DNA of 64,000 bases from JASGCK01 sp031538565 (GTDB lineage: Bacteria; Pseudomonadota; Gammaproteobacteria; Burkholderiales; Burkholderiaceae_C). The position numbers were made by a program, and so were the translations under genes. Positions 39,607 through 49,331 of the stretch are shown here, one piece after another. How positions within the stretch are numbered: position 1 is the first letter of the stretch; every line of letters begins with the position of its first letter. The stretch is from NCBI GenBank assembly GCA_031538565.1, contig JAVKLS010000013.1, positions 1-64,000 of the forward strand, read 5' to 3'. The notes below the pieces were generated by a model. That model had not been told where the DNA came from, did not search any database, and saw only the letters and a list, made by a program, of their open reading frames with translations.

Positions 39607-40866
39607 TTATGCATCAAGATCAAATGCCTTATGGAGTGAGCGCACAGCCAGCTCCATATACTTTTCATCAATCACTACCGAGGTTTTGATCTCAGATGTA
39701 GAAATCATTTGGATATTGATGCCCTCCTCCGACAAGCAACGAAACATTTTGCTTGCCACCCCTACATGGCTACGCATTCCAATACCCACGATTGAGACTT
39801 TGCAAATTTTGGTATCGCCCACAAAATCACTCACACCAAGACTTGGCAGCACTTTGCTATTAAGCAAATCCGTTGCCCGTGCGTAGTCGTTGCGATGCAC
39901 GGTAAAGCTAAAGTCGGTTCTACCCTCTTTTGAAATGTTTTGAATAATCATGTCCACTTCGATATTGGCATCTGCCACCGCACCCAAAATTTGATAGGCG
40001 ATGCCTGGCTTGTCGGGCACGTTCAAAATAGAAATTTTTGCTTCGTCACGGTTAAAGGCAATGCCTGATACGACGGCTGATTCCATAGCGCTTTCTTCCT
40101 CAAAAGTAATCAAAGTTCCTGATTGGGCTTCTTCATCGATGGCGATGTCCCAAGGCGTAAAGCTCGACAACACACGCAGCGGAACTTTGTATTTGCCCGC
40201 AAACTCAACTGAGCGAATTTGCAAAACCTTAGACCCCAAGGATGCCATCTCGAGCATCTCCTCAAAGCTCACACGCGCCATGCGGCGAGCGTTTGGCTCC
40301 ACGCGTGGATCGGTGGTATACACGCCATCCACATCGGTGTAGATCAGGCACTCAGCCGCCTTCAACGCTGCTGCCACCGCTACCGCAGAGGTATCCGATC
40401 CGCCCCGTCCCAGCGTCGTGACATTGCCATCCCCGTCCACGCCTTGAAAGCCCGTGACGATGACGACCTTGCCTGCTGTTAAATCGGCTTGGATTCGCTT
40501 GTCATCAATGGACTCAATGCGTGCCTTGGTAAAAGCGGAGTTGGTTTTGATAGCAACCTGCCAGCCTGCATAAGACACAGAAGGCACACCTTCTGCCTGC
40601 AAAGCAACCGCCAGCAAAGCGCTAGAAGCTTGCTCCCCCGTCGCCGCCAGCATATCCAACTCACGCCGATACGCATCAGACTCTTTGGCAGGCGCAAGCT
40701 CTTTGGCCAGTCCGAGCAAGCGATTCGTCTCGCCACTCATGGCGCTAGGAACAACCACCATTTGATGACCTGCACGCGCCCATTTGGCAACGCGCTTGGC
40801 AACCATGCGGATGCGCTCCGTGGATCCCATCGAAGTGCCGCCGTATTTATGAACAATTAAAGACAT
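39607..40866 (-). CDS. lysC: aspartate kinase
   Basis: LysC phosphorylates aspartate, the entry to lysine, threonine, methionine and diaminopimelate synthesis. The 419-residue protein has the kinase start LIVHKYGGTSMGSTERIR, GRGGSDTSAVAVAAALKA and two C-terminal ACT domains (from about residue 265, for example NVPDKPGIAYQILGAVADAN), so end-product feedback control is expected. In Burkholderiales the order tilS-lysC-tRNA-Ser is common and is kept here. Confidence 0.96.
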   Translation of the reverse strand: MSLIVHKYGGTSMGSTERIRMVAKRVAKWARAGHQMVVVPSAMSGETNRLLGLAKELAPAKESDAYRRELDMLAATGEQASSALLAVALQAEGVPSVSYAGWQVAIKTNSAFTKARIESIDDKRIQADLTAGKVVIVTGFQGVDGDGNVTTLGRGGSDTSAVAVAAALKAAECLIYTDVDGVYTTDPRVEPNARRMARVSFEEMLEMASLGSKVLQIRSVEFAGKYKVPLRVLSSFTPWDIAIDEEAQSGTLITFEEESAMESAVVSGIAFNRDEAKISILNVPDKPGIAYQILGAVADANIEVDMIIQNISKEGRTDFSFTVHRNDYARATDLLNSKVLPSLGVSDFVGDTKICKVSIVGIGMRSHVGVASKMFRCLSEEGINIQMISTSEIKTSVVIDEKYMELAVRSLHKAFDLDA

Positions 40867-40889
40867 GAAAAATCAGAAAAAATAAGCTG

Positions 40890-41807
40890 CTAATTGTAGC
40901 GAAGCGCATCTCCCATGCGATCCACAAAGCCATCCGCTACTTTTAAATGGATGTCATGTCCACGTGTTTGGCAAGCGGTAATTTGTTTGAGCAGCTCCTC
41001 CAATTGGGCTGTGCTGGGCACCACGTGATGCGTCTGTTTTAACCAAAATCGAATCGCGTTGGCTTGTCGATTCGCCTCAAGTGCTTGCAACTTTTGAATC
41101 AGTGGCGGGACGCCCACATCTGATAAATCAATACGCGCAAGACTTGCCAGCAAATTGTTTGCCTCGGCAATATGCGAAATAGACCGCGCAAAGGTGCTTG
41201 CGTATTCAGGGAAGGCAAGTTGCAAAGCGGGCAGCACATCGAGCCTGATTTTGTTGCGCACAAAAGATTTATCCGCATTCGTGGGGTCGTCGATAAAGGC
41301 GACGCCATCTGCGCCAAGTGCTGCGCGAATGCCTACTGCTGTGCGATTAAGCATTGGGCGCTCAAACGGCACACCGCCGCGCACAAATTGCCGAGGCATT
41401 GCCGACAAGCCACCCAGCCCCGCGCCGCGCGACAAAGCAAGCAGCAGCGTTTCCACTTGGTCATCTGCGTGCTGCGCCAGAAAAATTTTTCCGCCCGTAG
41501 CCACCACGCCATGCGTGTGCGCCAAATCAATCAATGCCTGATAACGCGCATCGCGCGCGGCCTCTTCGGGGCTTTCGCCCGCCGCGTGCTTGGCGTTGGC
41601 ATACGCCACATACAGCGGAACATGGAGCGAATCGCAAAACTGCTGGCAATGCCGCACAAAATCATCCGCCGCAGCTTGCAAGCCGTGGTGCACATGAAAG
41701 GCAATGGTTTGCTCGGGATGGCGCTTTGCGGTCTCCACAAGCAGCAGCGTCGAGTCCGCACCGCCACTGTACGCAACCGCCTGTTTAGCCTTCGCCGAAA
41801 CGCCCAT
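40890..41807 (-). CDS. tilS: tRNA(Ile)-lysidine synthase
   Basis: TilS modifies C34 of tRNA-Ile(CAU) to lysidine so that it reads AUA. The PP-loop motif AYSGGADSTLLL is at residues 12-23, with HVHHGL and FLAQHADDQVETLLL following. At 305 residues it lacks the extra C-terminal domain of the E. coli enzyme (432 residues) and is a short form. The start overlaps accA by 23 bp. Confidence 0.92.
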   Translation of the reverse strand: MGVSAKAKQAVAYSGGADSTLLLVETAKRHPEQTIAFHVHHGLQAAADDFVRHCQQFCDSLHVPLYVAYANAKHAAGESPEEAARDARYQALIDLAHTHGVVATGGKIFLAQHADDQVETLLLALSRGAGLGGLSAMPRQFVRGGVPFERPMLNRTAVGIRAALGADGVAFIDDPTNADKSFVRNKIRLDVLPALQLAFPEYASTFARSISHIAEANNLLASLARIDLSDVGVPPLIQKLQALEANRQANAIRFWLKQTHHVVPSTAQLEELLKQITACQTRGHDIHLKVADGFVDRMGDALRYN

Positions 41808-42741
41808 AGCTTTGAAGCCGTTCGTAGCGTTTGTCGAGCAGCTCTTTAGTTGACAAATCCGCCACCAAGCGCAGCGCTTCTAGCAGCGATTTTTTGAGCG
41901 TTTGACACATGAGCGGCATATCTCGATGCGCACCGCCGCTGGGCTCGCTGACCACCTTATCAATCAACCTCAAGGCTTTGAGACGCGGCGCCGTAATACC
42001 TAGCGCCTCTGCGGCAACTGATGCTTTATCGGAAGTTTTCCACAAAATTGACGCGCAACCTTCTGGACTAATCACCGAGTACACGGCGTATTGCAGCATC
42101 AGCACTTGATCGGCAACCGAAATCGCCAGCGCCCCGCCCGATCCGCCCTCGCCAATGATGGTCGTAATGATAGGCGTTTCAAGCTGCGCCATTTCAAAAA
42201 TGTTGCGCCCAATTGCCTCCGACTGGCCACGCTCTTCAGCATCGATTCCTGGAAACGCGCCTGGCGTATCGACAAACGTAAATACAGGCAACTTGAATCG
42301 CTCAGCGGTTTTCATAAGACGCAGCGCCTTGCGATAACCTTCTGGACGCGTCATGCCAAAGTTACGCAGCGTGCGCTCCTTGGTATCGCGTCCTTTTTGA
42401 TGCCCCAGCACCATGCACGCCGTGCCGCCCAGCCTAGCCAAGCCACCCACGATGCTTTTGTCATCCGCAAAGTGACGGTCGCCATGCATTTCCACGAAGC
42501 CCGTAAAAATATGATTGATGTAGTCCAGCGTGTAGGGACGCTCGGCGTGCCGCGCCACCTTGGTGATTTGCCAAGCGGTGAGGTCTTTGTAAATATCCTT
42601 GGTCAGTTGCTGGCTTTTTTTAGTGAGCGACAAAAGCTCTTGCCCCAAATCAACGGACACCTCAGCGTTGGTTCCGTGCAATTCTTCGATTTTTTTTTCG
42701 AGCTCGGCAATCGGGGCTTCAAAATCTAAATAAGTCTTCAT
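41785..42741 (-). CDS. accA: acetyl-CoA carboxylase carboxyltransferase subunit alpha
   Basis: AccA with AccD transfers CO2 from biotinylated AccB to acetyl-CoA, the first committed step of fatty-acid synthesis. The 318 residues from ATG 42741 (MKTYLDFEAPIAELEKKIEE) match the normal length; the longer TTG frame is not needed. Conserved GEGGSGGALAISVADQVLML and YSVISPEGCASILWK blocks are present. It starts 8 bp after alkA. Confidence 0.96.
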   Translation of the reverse strand: MKTYLDFEAPIAELEKKIEELHGTNAEVSVDLGQELLSLTKKSQQLTKDIYKDLTAWQITKVARHAERPYTLDYINHIFTGFVEMHGDRHFADDKSIVGGLARLGGTACMVLGHQKGRDTKERTLRNFGMTRPEGYRKALRLMKTAERFKLPVFTFVDTPGAFPGIDAEERGQSEAIGRNIFEMAQLETPIITTIIGEGGSGGALAISVADQVLMLQYAVYSVISPEGCASILWKTSDKASVAAEALGITAPRLKALRLIDKVVSEPSGGAHRDMPLMCQTLKKSLLEALRLVADLSTKELLDKRYERLQSYGRFGEG

Positions 42742-42748
42742 AGTTTTT

Positions 42749-43426
42749 CTAATACTCAACAGGCAAAGGATCTAACGAGCGCCAAATATACCAAGTGCCC
42801 ACGGTGCAGTAAGGTGACCACGCAGCAGCCACATCACGCGCCTCGCTGCGGCTGACGGGCTCGCTAGAAAAATAGGCTTGGCTGATGCCGTTCAAAAGCC
42901 CAACGTCATCCAGCGGCAAGATATTTGGACGCAGCTGGTGAAAAATTAAAAACATCTCCGCCGTCCAGCGCCCAATGCCGCGAATCGCCACCAAGTCTTT
43001 GATGATGGTCTCGTCGTCCTTGGCAGTCCAGCCATCCACATCTAACCGCCCATCGCTAAAGTGCAGCGCCAAGTCAATGAGGTACTCCACTTTGCGGGCC
43101 GACAAACCCGCTGCCCGCATATCGTCAACTTTGAGTTTGAGCACAGCAGCAGGCTGCATTTTTTTGGGCAAGAGTGCAAATCGATCCCACACAGCTTGCG
43201 CCGCTTTGACCGAAATTTGCTGCCCCACAATGGAGCGCGCCAGCGTTGCAAACGCATCCCCGCGCGAGACCAGCATCGCCGCGCCAAACTGCGGAATCAA
43301 GCGATTCATCACGCGGTCTTTTTTCATTAAGTGCTGACACGCTTCTGCCCAGTAACTGGGTGAAGTCAACTCGGTTGTGGTTGTGGTTGTGGTTGTGCTG
43401 CGCGTGGATTTGGATTTGGTCGTCAT
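42749..43426 (-). CDS. alkA: DNA-3-methyladenine glycosylase II
   Basis: An HhH-GPD base-excision glycosylase that removes alkylated purines. The helix-hairpin-helix is VAIRGIGRWTAEMFLIF, and the catalytic Asp lies in ILPLDDVGLLNG. The start at 43426 gives an ATGA overlap with cysS and a 225-residue product; an ATG 15 bp upstream is also in frame. Near the N-terminus a six-base repeat (ggttgt, four copies at 43373-43396) encodes a run of Thr and could vary in length. Confidence 0.9.
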   Translation of the reverse strand: MTTKSKSTRSTTTTTTTTELTSPSYWAEACQHLMKKDRVMNRLIPQFGAAMLVSRGDAFATLARSIVGQQISVKAAQAVWDRFALLPKKMQPAAVLKLKVDDMRAAGLSARKVEYLIDLALHFSDGRLDVDGWTAKDDETIIKDLVAIRGIGRWTAEMFLIFHQLRPNILPLDDVGLLNGISQAYFSSEPVSRSEARDVAAAWSPYCTVGTWYIWRSLDPLPVEY

Positions 43427-44826
43427 GCTGCAGCCTCCCACGTTGTGCCCGAGGGTGCGTCTTTAAGTACCACCCCCTGCGCGAGCAGCGCTTGGCGAAT
43501 ACGGTCAGCTTCGGCAAAATTTTTCTCCGATTTGGCGCGAGCACGCAAATCAATTTGCACTTGAATGGCCACCGCATCGCCGCTAGCACCCAATCCTGCT
43601 TGCAAAAAACGCTGCGGATTTTGTTGCAGCAGACCTAAGACACCGCCCAAGCTGCGCAGCAAACCCGCAAGCTCGGGGGACTGCGTCCGATTAACTTCGC
43701 CTGCCAAATCAAACAAAGCAGCGACGGCTTCGGGCGTTCCAAAATCTTCGTCCATTGCGGCTTGAAAGCGCCGAGCATAGGTGTTCGTCCAGTCAATTTT
43801 GACGCTCGCAGGAGTTACCAAATCTAGCGCCGTATAAAGCCGCTTGAGTGCGGCTTTGGCGTCATCCAAATGTGCGTCGCTGTAATTAAGCGCACTTCTG
43901 TAATGCGTGCGAATGATGAAAAAGCGCACCACTTCCGCGTCATACACCTTGAGCACATCGCGAATGGTAAAAAAATTACCCAAACTTTTGGACATTTTTT
44001 CGTTATCGACATTGACAAAACCGTTGTGCATCCAATAGTTCGCCATAGGCTTGCCATCACTAAGCGCCGCTTCGCTTTGCGCGATTTCATTTTCGTGGTG
44101 CGGGAATTGCAAGTCTGCGCCGCCGCCGTGAATATCAAAATGCTCACCCAGTAAAGCGCAGCTCATGGCTGAGCATTCAATATGCCAACCTGGGCGCCCC
44201 ACACCGTAGGGACTTTGCCATTTAGCTTCGGCCGGTTCGCTAGGTTTTGCTGACTTCCACAGCACAAAATCTAGTGGATCGTGCTTCCCGCCCGCCACAG
44301 CGACGCGCTCGCCAGCGCGCAGCTCGTCTAGCGATTTCCCGCTCAGTTTGCCGTAGCTGGGAAATTGACGAACCGCAAAGTTGACATCGCAATTGCCATC
44401 CGCATCTTTTTCCGCAGCGTAAGCGATGCCCTTTGCCTCTAGTTTTCCAATGAGTGCCAGCATTTGCGGCACATACTCTGTCGCTCTTGGCTCATACGTG
44501 GGGCGCTCAATACCCAGCGCGTCAGCGTCTTGATGCAAGGCCTCAACCATGCGATTGGTGAGCGCCTGGATGGTCTCGCCATTTGCAACCGCACGCTGAA
44601 TGATTTTGTCGTCAATATCCGTCACGTTGCGCACATACGTCACGGCAAAGCCAGAGGCTTTAAGCCACCGCTGCACCACATCAAAAGCCAGCATAGACCG
44701 CGCATGACCTAAGTGACAAAAATCGTACACCGTCATCCCGCACACGTAGAGACTGACTTTGGCTGGCTCTCTTGGGGAAAATGGGACTACGCTGCGCGCC
44801 AGCGTGCTATAAATTCGCAAGGTCAT
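43423..44826 (-). CDS. cysS: cysteinyl-tRNA synthetase
   Basis: CysS charges tRNA-Cys. The 467-residue class I enzyme has the zinc site Cys and HIGH-like motif in VCGMTVYDFCHLGHARS, the KMSKS motif in NEKMSKSLGNF and GWHIECSAMS. Length is normal. It is divergent from the TPR gene across 55 bp. Confidence 0.97.
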   Translation of the reverse strand: MTLRIYSTLARSVVPFSPREPAKVSLYVCGMTVYDFCHLGHARSMLAFDVVQRWLKASGFAVTYVRNVTDIDDKIIQRAVANGETIQALTNRMVEALHQDADALGIERPTYEPRATEYVPQMLALIGKLEAKGIAYAAEKDADGNCDVNFAVRQFPSYGKLSGKSLDELRAGERVAVAGGKHDPLDFVLWKSAKPSEPAEAKWQSPYGVGRPGWHIECSAMSCALLGEHFDIHGGGADLQFPHHENEIAQSEAALSDGKPMANYWMHNGFVNVDNEKMSKSLGNFFTIRDVLKVYDAEVVRFFIIRTHYRSALNYSDAHLDDAKAALKRLYTALDLVTPASVKIDWTNTYARRFQAAMDEDFGTPEAVAALFDLAGEVNRTQSPELAGLLRSLGGVLGLLQQNPQRFLQAGLGASGDAVAIQVQIDLRARAKSEKNFAEADRIRQALLAQGVVLKDAPSGTTWEAAA

Positions 44827-44881
44827 GAGGGAAGAAGTGCTCGTTACAATTGGCGGCTGATATTAGCACTCAAAGGTTGTC

Positions 44882-45919
44882 ATGTTTTTGCTTAAGATTT
44901 CTTCAATCACCGCGCACCGCATTCTTGCGTCACTTGCCCTCGTCGGCTTGGGATTGATGACAAGCAGCACATGGGCGGACGAATATACCGACGTCTCCAA
45001 GCTTATCAACACCAAGCAATACAACGAGGCTCTCAGCAAAGTTGACTTATTTTTAACCAGCAAACCACGCGATCCGCAAATGCGCTTTTTAAAAGGCGTA
45101 CTGCAAAGCGAAATGGGTAAAACCAGCGATGCCACCAGCACGTTTACGCAGCTGACCGAGGACTACCCCGAGCTGCCCGAGCCTTACAACAACCTCGCTG
45201 TGATCTATGCTGCAGCAGGCAAACTGGATAAAGCCCGCGCCGTATTAGAGATGGCAATCCGCACCAATCCAAGCTACGCGACTGCTTACGAAAATTTAGG
45301 CGACACCTACGCCAAGCTTGCTAGCCAATCCTATGCCAAAGCACTTCAATTAGATGCGAAAAACGCCGCCGTTCCCAGCAAGCTGTCCTTAATCCGCGAA
45401 CTGTTTGCACCTGGTAGCAGCAAGCCCGGTGCTACGCCTGTTGCAGCAGCGCCTGCGCCTGCCGCCGCCAACCCCGTGGTTGCGCCTGTCCAACCCAAAT
45501 TGCCAGCCATAGTCACGGCAGCGCCCACTCCAAGCGGAAAGCCCAACATCGCGCCGCCCGCGGTGGTCAATGCCAGCAGCGAGGGGGAAATACAAAAAGC
45601 CGTCAATAACTGGGCTCATGCATGGGGTAGTCGCGACATGAACGGCTATCTCGCGAGCTACACCAAGGACTACACGCCCAGAAACAAACAAACCAACAGC
45701 GCATGGGCCGAGGAGCGCAAAGCGCGCATTTTGGGCAAGAACAAAATCACACTCAAAATCTCCAATGTGACGATCGATATCAGCGCCAACGGCTTGCTTG
45801 CTACCGTTAAATTTAGACAAGATTACCGCGCTGACACGCTGTCAACCAGTAGTCGTAAAACCTTGGAGCTGGTCAAGACTGGGGATCGCTGGCTCATTAG
45901 CAAAGAAATTACTGGCTAG
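44882..45919 (+). CDS. periplasmic TPR protein with NTF2/SnoaL-like C-terminal domain
   Basis: An N-terminal signal sequence (ILASLALVGLGLMTSSTWA) precedes TPR repeats at about residues 35-175 (for example PEPYNNLAVIYAAAGKLDKA), a Pro/Ala linker at 178-228 and a SnoaL-like domain (VNNWAHAWGSRDMNGYLASY) to residue 345. The next gene, an L,D-transpeptidase, ends in the same domain, so the two probably act together at the cell wall. They are 4 bp apart. Confidence 0.82.
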   Translation: MFLLKISSITAHRILASLALVGLGLMTSSTWADEYTDVSKLINTKQYNEALSKVDLFLTSKPRDPQMRFLKGVLQSEMGKTSDATSTFTQLTEDYPELPEPYNNLAVIYAAAGKLDKARAVLEMAIRTNPSYATAYENLGDTYAKLASQSYAKALQLDAKNAAVPSKLSLIRELFAPGSSKPGATPVAAAPAPAAANPVVAPVQPKLPAIVTAAPTPSGKPNIAPPAVVNASSEGEIQKAVNNWAHAWGSRDMNGYLASYTKDYTPRNKQTNSAWAEERKARILGKNKITLKISNVTIDISANGLLATVKFRQDYRADTLSTSSRKTLELVKTGDRWLISKEITG

Positions 45920-45923
45920 GCTA

Positions 45924-47189
45924 ATGCACCGCCAAGTTTACCGCCTCTTTGGCGCAGGCGCAGCCACCACCCTGTTTTTCTTGGGTGGTTTTTTACATCA
46001 CACAAGTTTTGCAAAAAACAAGATCGCACAGCCACAGCCCGTAGCTGCAAGCGCACGCGTCAGCTACGAAGCGGAGACGCAGCTCATCAACATCTACAAG
46101 CTCATTGGCGCAGGACGGTCGCGAGACGCCTTGCCCTTGGCGCAGCATCTCACCCAAAACTTTCCCAACTTTCAACTCGGACATTTGATTTTGGGGGATT
46201 TGCTTCTTATGCAAACCAAGCCAGTCACGCAACTTGGAGATCTGCCCGTCCACCTCAAAAAACCTGGCAATGCACTGCTGCTGGAAGAACTGCGCGAAGA
46301 ATCGCGGCAGCGAATGACGTCATTTCAAGATCGCCCCCCAGAAGGAACGATACCCAGTCAAGTGCTCGGACTGTCAAGCCAAACCAAGCACGTCATTGCA
46401 GTTGACACCGAACGCTCGCGTCTTTACTTGCTAGAGAGCACCGCCAACGGACTCAAGCTGGTCATGGATACTTACATTTCGGTGGGGAAAGAAGGCATTG
46501 GCAAATATGCCGAGGGCGACCTCAAAACGCCACTCGGTATTTATTATTTGACCGCTCCCATCGATCCCAAACTGCTCGCACCGCTTTATGGCGGGGGTGC
46601 GCTGCCCATTAACTATCCCAATCGATACGACCAGCGCCTGGGCCGAACAGGCAGCGGCATTTGGCTGCACGGAACCATGCCTGAACGCTTTTCCAGACCC
46701 GTTAAAGCAACCGATGGCTGCGTCGTACTCTCCAATCCCGATTTGCAAAAACTCATGTCGGTCGTGTCAACAAAGACAACGCCCGTCATCATTGCCAGCA
46801 AGTTGCAATGGGTAAGGCCCGAGCAGCTAACGGGCGAGCGTTTGCAATTTGAAGCAGTAATGGGCGAGTGGCGCAGCGCCAAAAATACAGGGCAGCTTGA
46901 CCGACTACGTAATTTTTATACCGTCGACTTTCGCAGTTATGACACGCCCTTTGACGCATGGTGGCCCCGCGTCCAGCAAGAGCTGCACCAAGCGCAGCAA
47001 CAGCCATTTGAATGGCGCAACACCACACTGCTGGCATGGCATCCAAGCTCCAATGAAAAAACAGGCAACGTGATGATCATTACCTACGACGAGGCTCCGC
47101 CTAAAAGGAAACAAGCCGTGACCAAGCGACAATACTGGCTGCAAATAGGCGGTCAGTGGAAGATATTTTTTGAAGGCGTTATCTCTTAA
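45924..47189 (+). CDS. L,D-transpeptidase (YkuD domain) with SnoaL-like C-terminus
   Basis: The 421-residue protein has a membrane/signal segment near residues 9-26, a YkuD catalytic domain at about 155-305 and a SnoaL-like domain at about 310-421. The active site is WLHGTMPERF and ATDGCVVLSN, where Cys is the nucleophile. Such enzymes cross-link peptidoglycan or attach proteins to it. The start at 45924 follows the TPR gene by 4 bp; an earlier in-frame start would overlap that gene. Closest in layout to YafK/ErfK-type proteins. Confidence 0.87.
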   Translation: MHRQVYRLFGAGAATTLFFLGGFLHHTSFAKNKIAQPQPVAASARVSYEAETQLINIYKLIGAGRSRDALPLAQHLTQNFPNFQLGHLILGDLLLMQTKPVTQLGDLPVHLKKPGNALLLEELREESRQRMTSFQDRPPEGTIPSQVLGLSSQTKHVIAVDTERSRLYLLESTANGLKLVMDTYISVGKEGIGKYAEGDLKTPLGIYYLTAPIDPKLLAPLYGGGALPINYPNRYDQRLGRTGSGIWLHGTMPERFSRPVKATDGCVVLSNPDLQKLMSVVSTKTTPVIIASKLQWVRPEQLTGERLQFEAVMGEWRSAKNTGQLDRLRNFYTVDFRSYDTPFDAWWPRVQQELHQAQQQPFEWRNTTLLAWHPSSNEKTGNVMIITYDEAPPKRKQAVTKRQYWLQIGGQWKIFFEGVIS

Positions 47190-47812
47190 TGAAACAGCAT
47201 CACTCAAGCGCTACTCTACTCACGCGCCAACAATTTATTCTGTCATCCCTTGCCTTGGGCTTTGCAGCCCAAGCGCAAACTTCACCACCCGCCCCTAAAG
47301 GAAAATCGAAAATGCAAACCGTTGAATTCCACATCCAAAACTATGGCGTAGTCACGCTAGAGCTTGATGCTGCCAAAGCACCAAAAACCGTTGCTAACTT
47401 TGTGCAATACGTCAAAGACGGGCACTTCGACGGCACAATTTTTCACCGCGTCATTGATGGCTTCATGATTCAAGGCGGCGGATTTGATGCCAGCATGAAT
47501 CAAAAGCAAACCCGCTCCACCATTGAAAACGAAGCCAATAACGGACTTAAAAACGAGAAGTACACCGTGGCGATGGCCCGCACATCCGATCCGCACTCGG
47601 GCAGCGCACAGTTCTTCATCAACGTTGCCAACAACGGATTTTTAAATCACACCGCGCCCACCAGCTCGGGCTGGGGTTACGCCGTGTTTGGCAAAGTGGT
47701 GGGCGGCATGGACGTGGTTGACAAAATTGCTAAAGTTGCCACAGGCAATAAAGGTGGACACGGCGATGTGCCGCGCGACAACATCCTAGTCACCAAGGCC
47801 GTCTTGCTATAA
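47189..47812 (+). CDS. cyclophilin-type peptidyl-prolyl isomerase with signal peptide
   Basis: A single cyclophilin domain (about residues 45-205) with FHRVIDGFMIQGGGF, AMARTSDPHSGSAQFFIN and GYAVFGKVVGGMDVVD. An N-terminal segment FILSSLALGFAAQAQ looks like a signal peptide, so it is probably periplasmic, although an internal Met near residue 42 could yield a cytoplasmic form. The ATG shares one base with the previous stop (TAATG). lpxH follows after 3 bp. Confidence 0.9.
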   Translation: MKQHHSSATLLTRQQFILSSLALGFAAQAQTSPPAPKGKSKMQTVEFHIQNYGVVTLELDAAKAPKTVANFVQYVKDGHFDGTIFHRVIDGFMIQGGGFDASMNQKQTRSTIENEANNGLKNEKYTVAMARTSDPHSGSAQFFINVANNGFLNHTAPTSSGWGYAVFGKVVGGMDVVDKIAKVATGNKGGHGDVPRDNILVTKAVLL

Positions 47813-47815
47813 CTC

Positions 47816-48589
47816 ATGAGCGCTGCGTCCATCGATAGTTCGGCATGGAGAACCATTGATGTGATCTCCGATTTGCACTTGCAAGTTGGGGAGCCTGAAA
47901 CGGCCAAAGCATGGTTTGATTACATGGCATCTGTCGCCTTAGAAGCGGATGCCATTTTTATTTTGGGTGATTGGTTTGAGGTCTGGGTGGGTGACGACAC
48001 CGACGACCCCTTTGTCATGCTTTGCGCCGCCGTTATGCGCCAGCGCGCACAAGGATCCAAAAATAGCAAACCCTGCGATTTGTTTGTTATGCATGGCAAT
48101 CGCGACTTTTTAATGGGTCCCTCTTTTGTGGAGTCATGCAGCGCCACGCTTTTGACAGACCCCACGCGATTAGATTTCGACGCCACGTCATACCTGCTCA
48201 CGCACGGCGACGCACTGTGCACGAGCGACGTCCCCTATATGCGATTTCGCGAACTGGTGCGCGACTCCCAATGGCAGGCTGATTTTTTATCCAAACCACT
48301 GGCTGAACGCACAAGCATTGCACGCAAAATTCGTGAACAAAGCCAACTCGCGCATGAAGGCAAATCGGATTACGCCGACATCAATGAAGACTTGGCGTTA
48401 GAGGGCTTGCGCCAAAACGATTGCAGCGTTCTCATCCACGGGCACACACACAAGCCAGCAGACCATCTCTTTGCCAACGACAAACACTGCTCGCGCTACG
48501 CGCTCAGCGACTGGGATGCAACTGCCAACCCCAAACGGACCCAAGTGCTACGCCTCAGCGCGCAAGGCGTGCAACGCCTGTCCCTTTAA
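47816..48589 (+). CDS. lpxH: UDP-2,3-diacylglucosamine diphosphatase
   Basis: LpxH makes lipid X from UDP-2,3-diacylglucosamine in lipid A synthesis at the inner membrane. The 257-residue metallophosphoesterase has ISDLHLQVGEP, FILGDWFEVWVGDD, VMHGNRDFLMG and CSVLIHGHTHKPAD, the full set of metal ligands. The cyclophilin-lpxH pair is common in Burkholderiales. The 3' end overlaps rpiA by 4 bp, convergently. Confidence 0.94.
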   Translation: MSAASIDSSAWRTIDVISDLHLQVGEPETAKAWFDYMASVALEADAIFILGDWFEVWVGDDTDDPFVMLCAAVMRQRAQGSKNSKPCDLFVMHGNRDFLMGPSFVESCSATLLTDPTRLDFDATSYLLTHGDALCTSDVPYMRFRELVRDSQWQADFLSKPLAERTSIARKIREQSQLAHEGKSDYADINEDLALEGLRQNDCSVLIHGHTHKPADHLFANDKHCSRYALSDWDATANPKRTQVLRLSAQGVQRLSL

Positions 48590-49269
48590 AAAGTCAACGT
48601 CCGCACACCCGAACTGGTTCCCAGCAAGCACACGCGGGCTTTTTGCTGGGCGAATACGCCGACAGTCACAACGCCTGCCCATTGGTTCACGTCCAATTCA
48701 AGCGCCAGTGGATCTTGAATCTGCAAGCCCCGCACATCCAAAATATGCTGCCCGTTATCTGTGACAAGCGGACTGTCGTTTTTAAGCCGTAGCGCAGCAT
48801 CCGCCCCCATTGCAGCAAAGCGCCGCTGGATATAGCTTTCCGCCATCGGGATTACTTCAACAGGCAGAGGAAATGCGCCCAATTTTTTGACGAGTTTTGA
48901 CTCATCCGCAATGCACACAAAAGTATCGGCAAGGCTGGCCACAATTTTTTCGCGCGTCAGCGCCGCACCACCGCCTTTGAGCATAAAACCGCTGCTGTCA
49001 ATTTCATCAGCACCGTCAATATAAACGCCAAGGCGCGTCACCTCACCCGCCTCCCGCACAGGGATGCCGTAGCCACGCAGCAGCTGCGTCGAGGCCACCG
49101 AGCTGGACACCGCGCCTGCAATTTGGATGCGCCCCGCCCCAATGCCCGCAGCTAACGCGTCGATAAATTTATTGACGGTAGAGCCCGTACCCACACCAAT
49201 CATTTCACCCTGGGGTACATGCGCCAGTGCGGCCAAACCTACTTGCATTTTGAGTTCGTCTTGTGTCAT
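48586..49269 (-). CDS. rpiA: ribose-5-phosphate isomerase A
   Basis: RpiA interconverts ribulose 5-phosphate and ribose 5-phosphate in the pentose phosphate pathway. The 227-residue protein has GVGTGSTVNKFIDAL, the catalytic DGADEID and LKGGGAALTREKI, and the C-terminal DVNQWAGVVTVGVFA. Normal length. The gene is divergent from pyrD across 62 bp. Confidence 0.95.
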   Translation of the reverse strand: MTQDELKMQVGLAALAHVPQGEMIGVGTGSTVNKFIDALAAGIGAGRIQIAGAVSSSVASTQLLRGYGIPVREAGEVTRLGVYIDGADEIDSSGFMLKGGGAALTREKIVASLADTFVCIADESKLVKKLGAFPLPVEVIPMAESYIQRRFAAMGADAALRLKNDSPLVTDNGQHILDVRGLQIQDPLALELDVNQWAGVVTVGVFAQQKARVCLLGTSSGVRTLTF

Positions 49270-49331
49270 GTCGCGTGATGTCCTTGGCTCGTGGGAAAAT
49301 CTTTACTGTTTTTCAACTACTGCCATTATCC

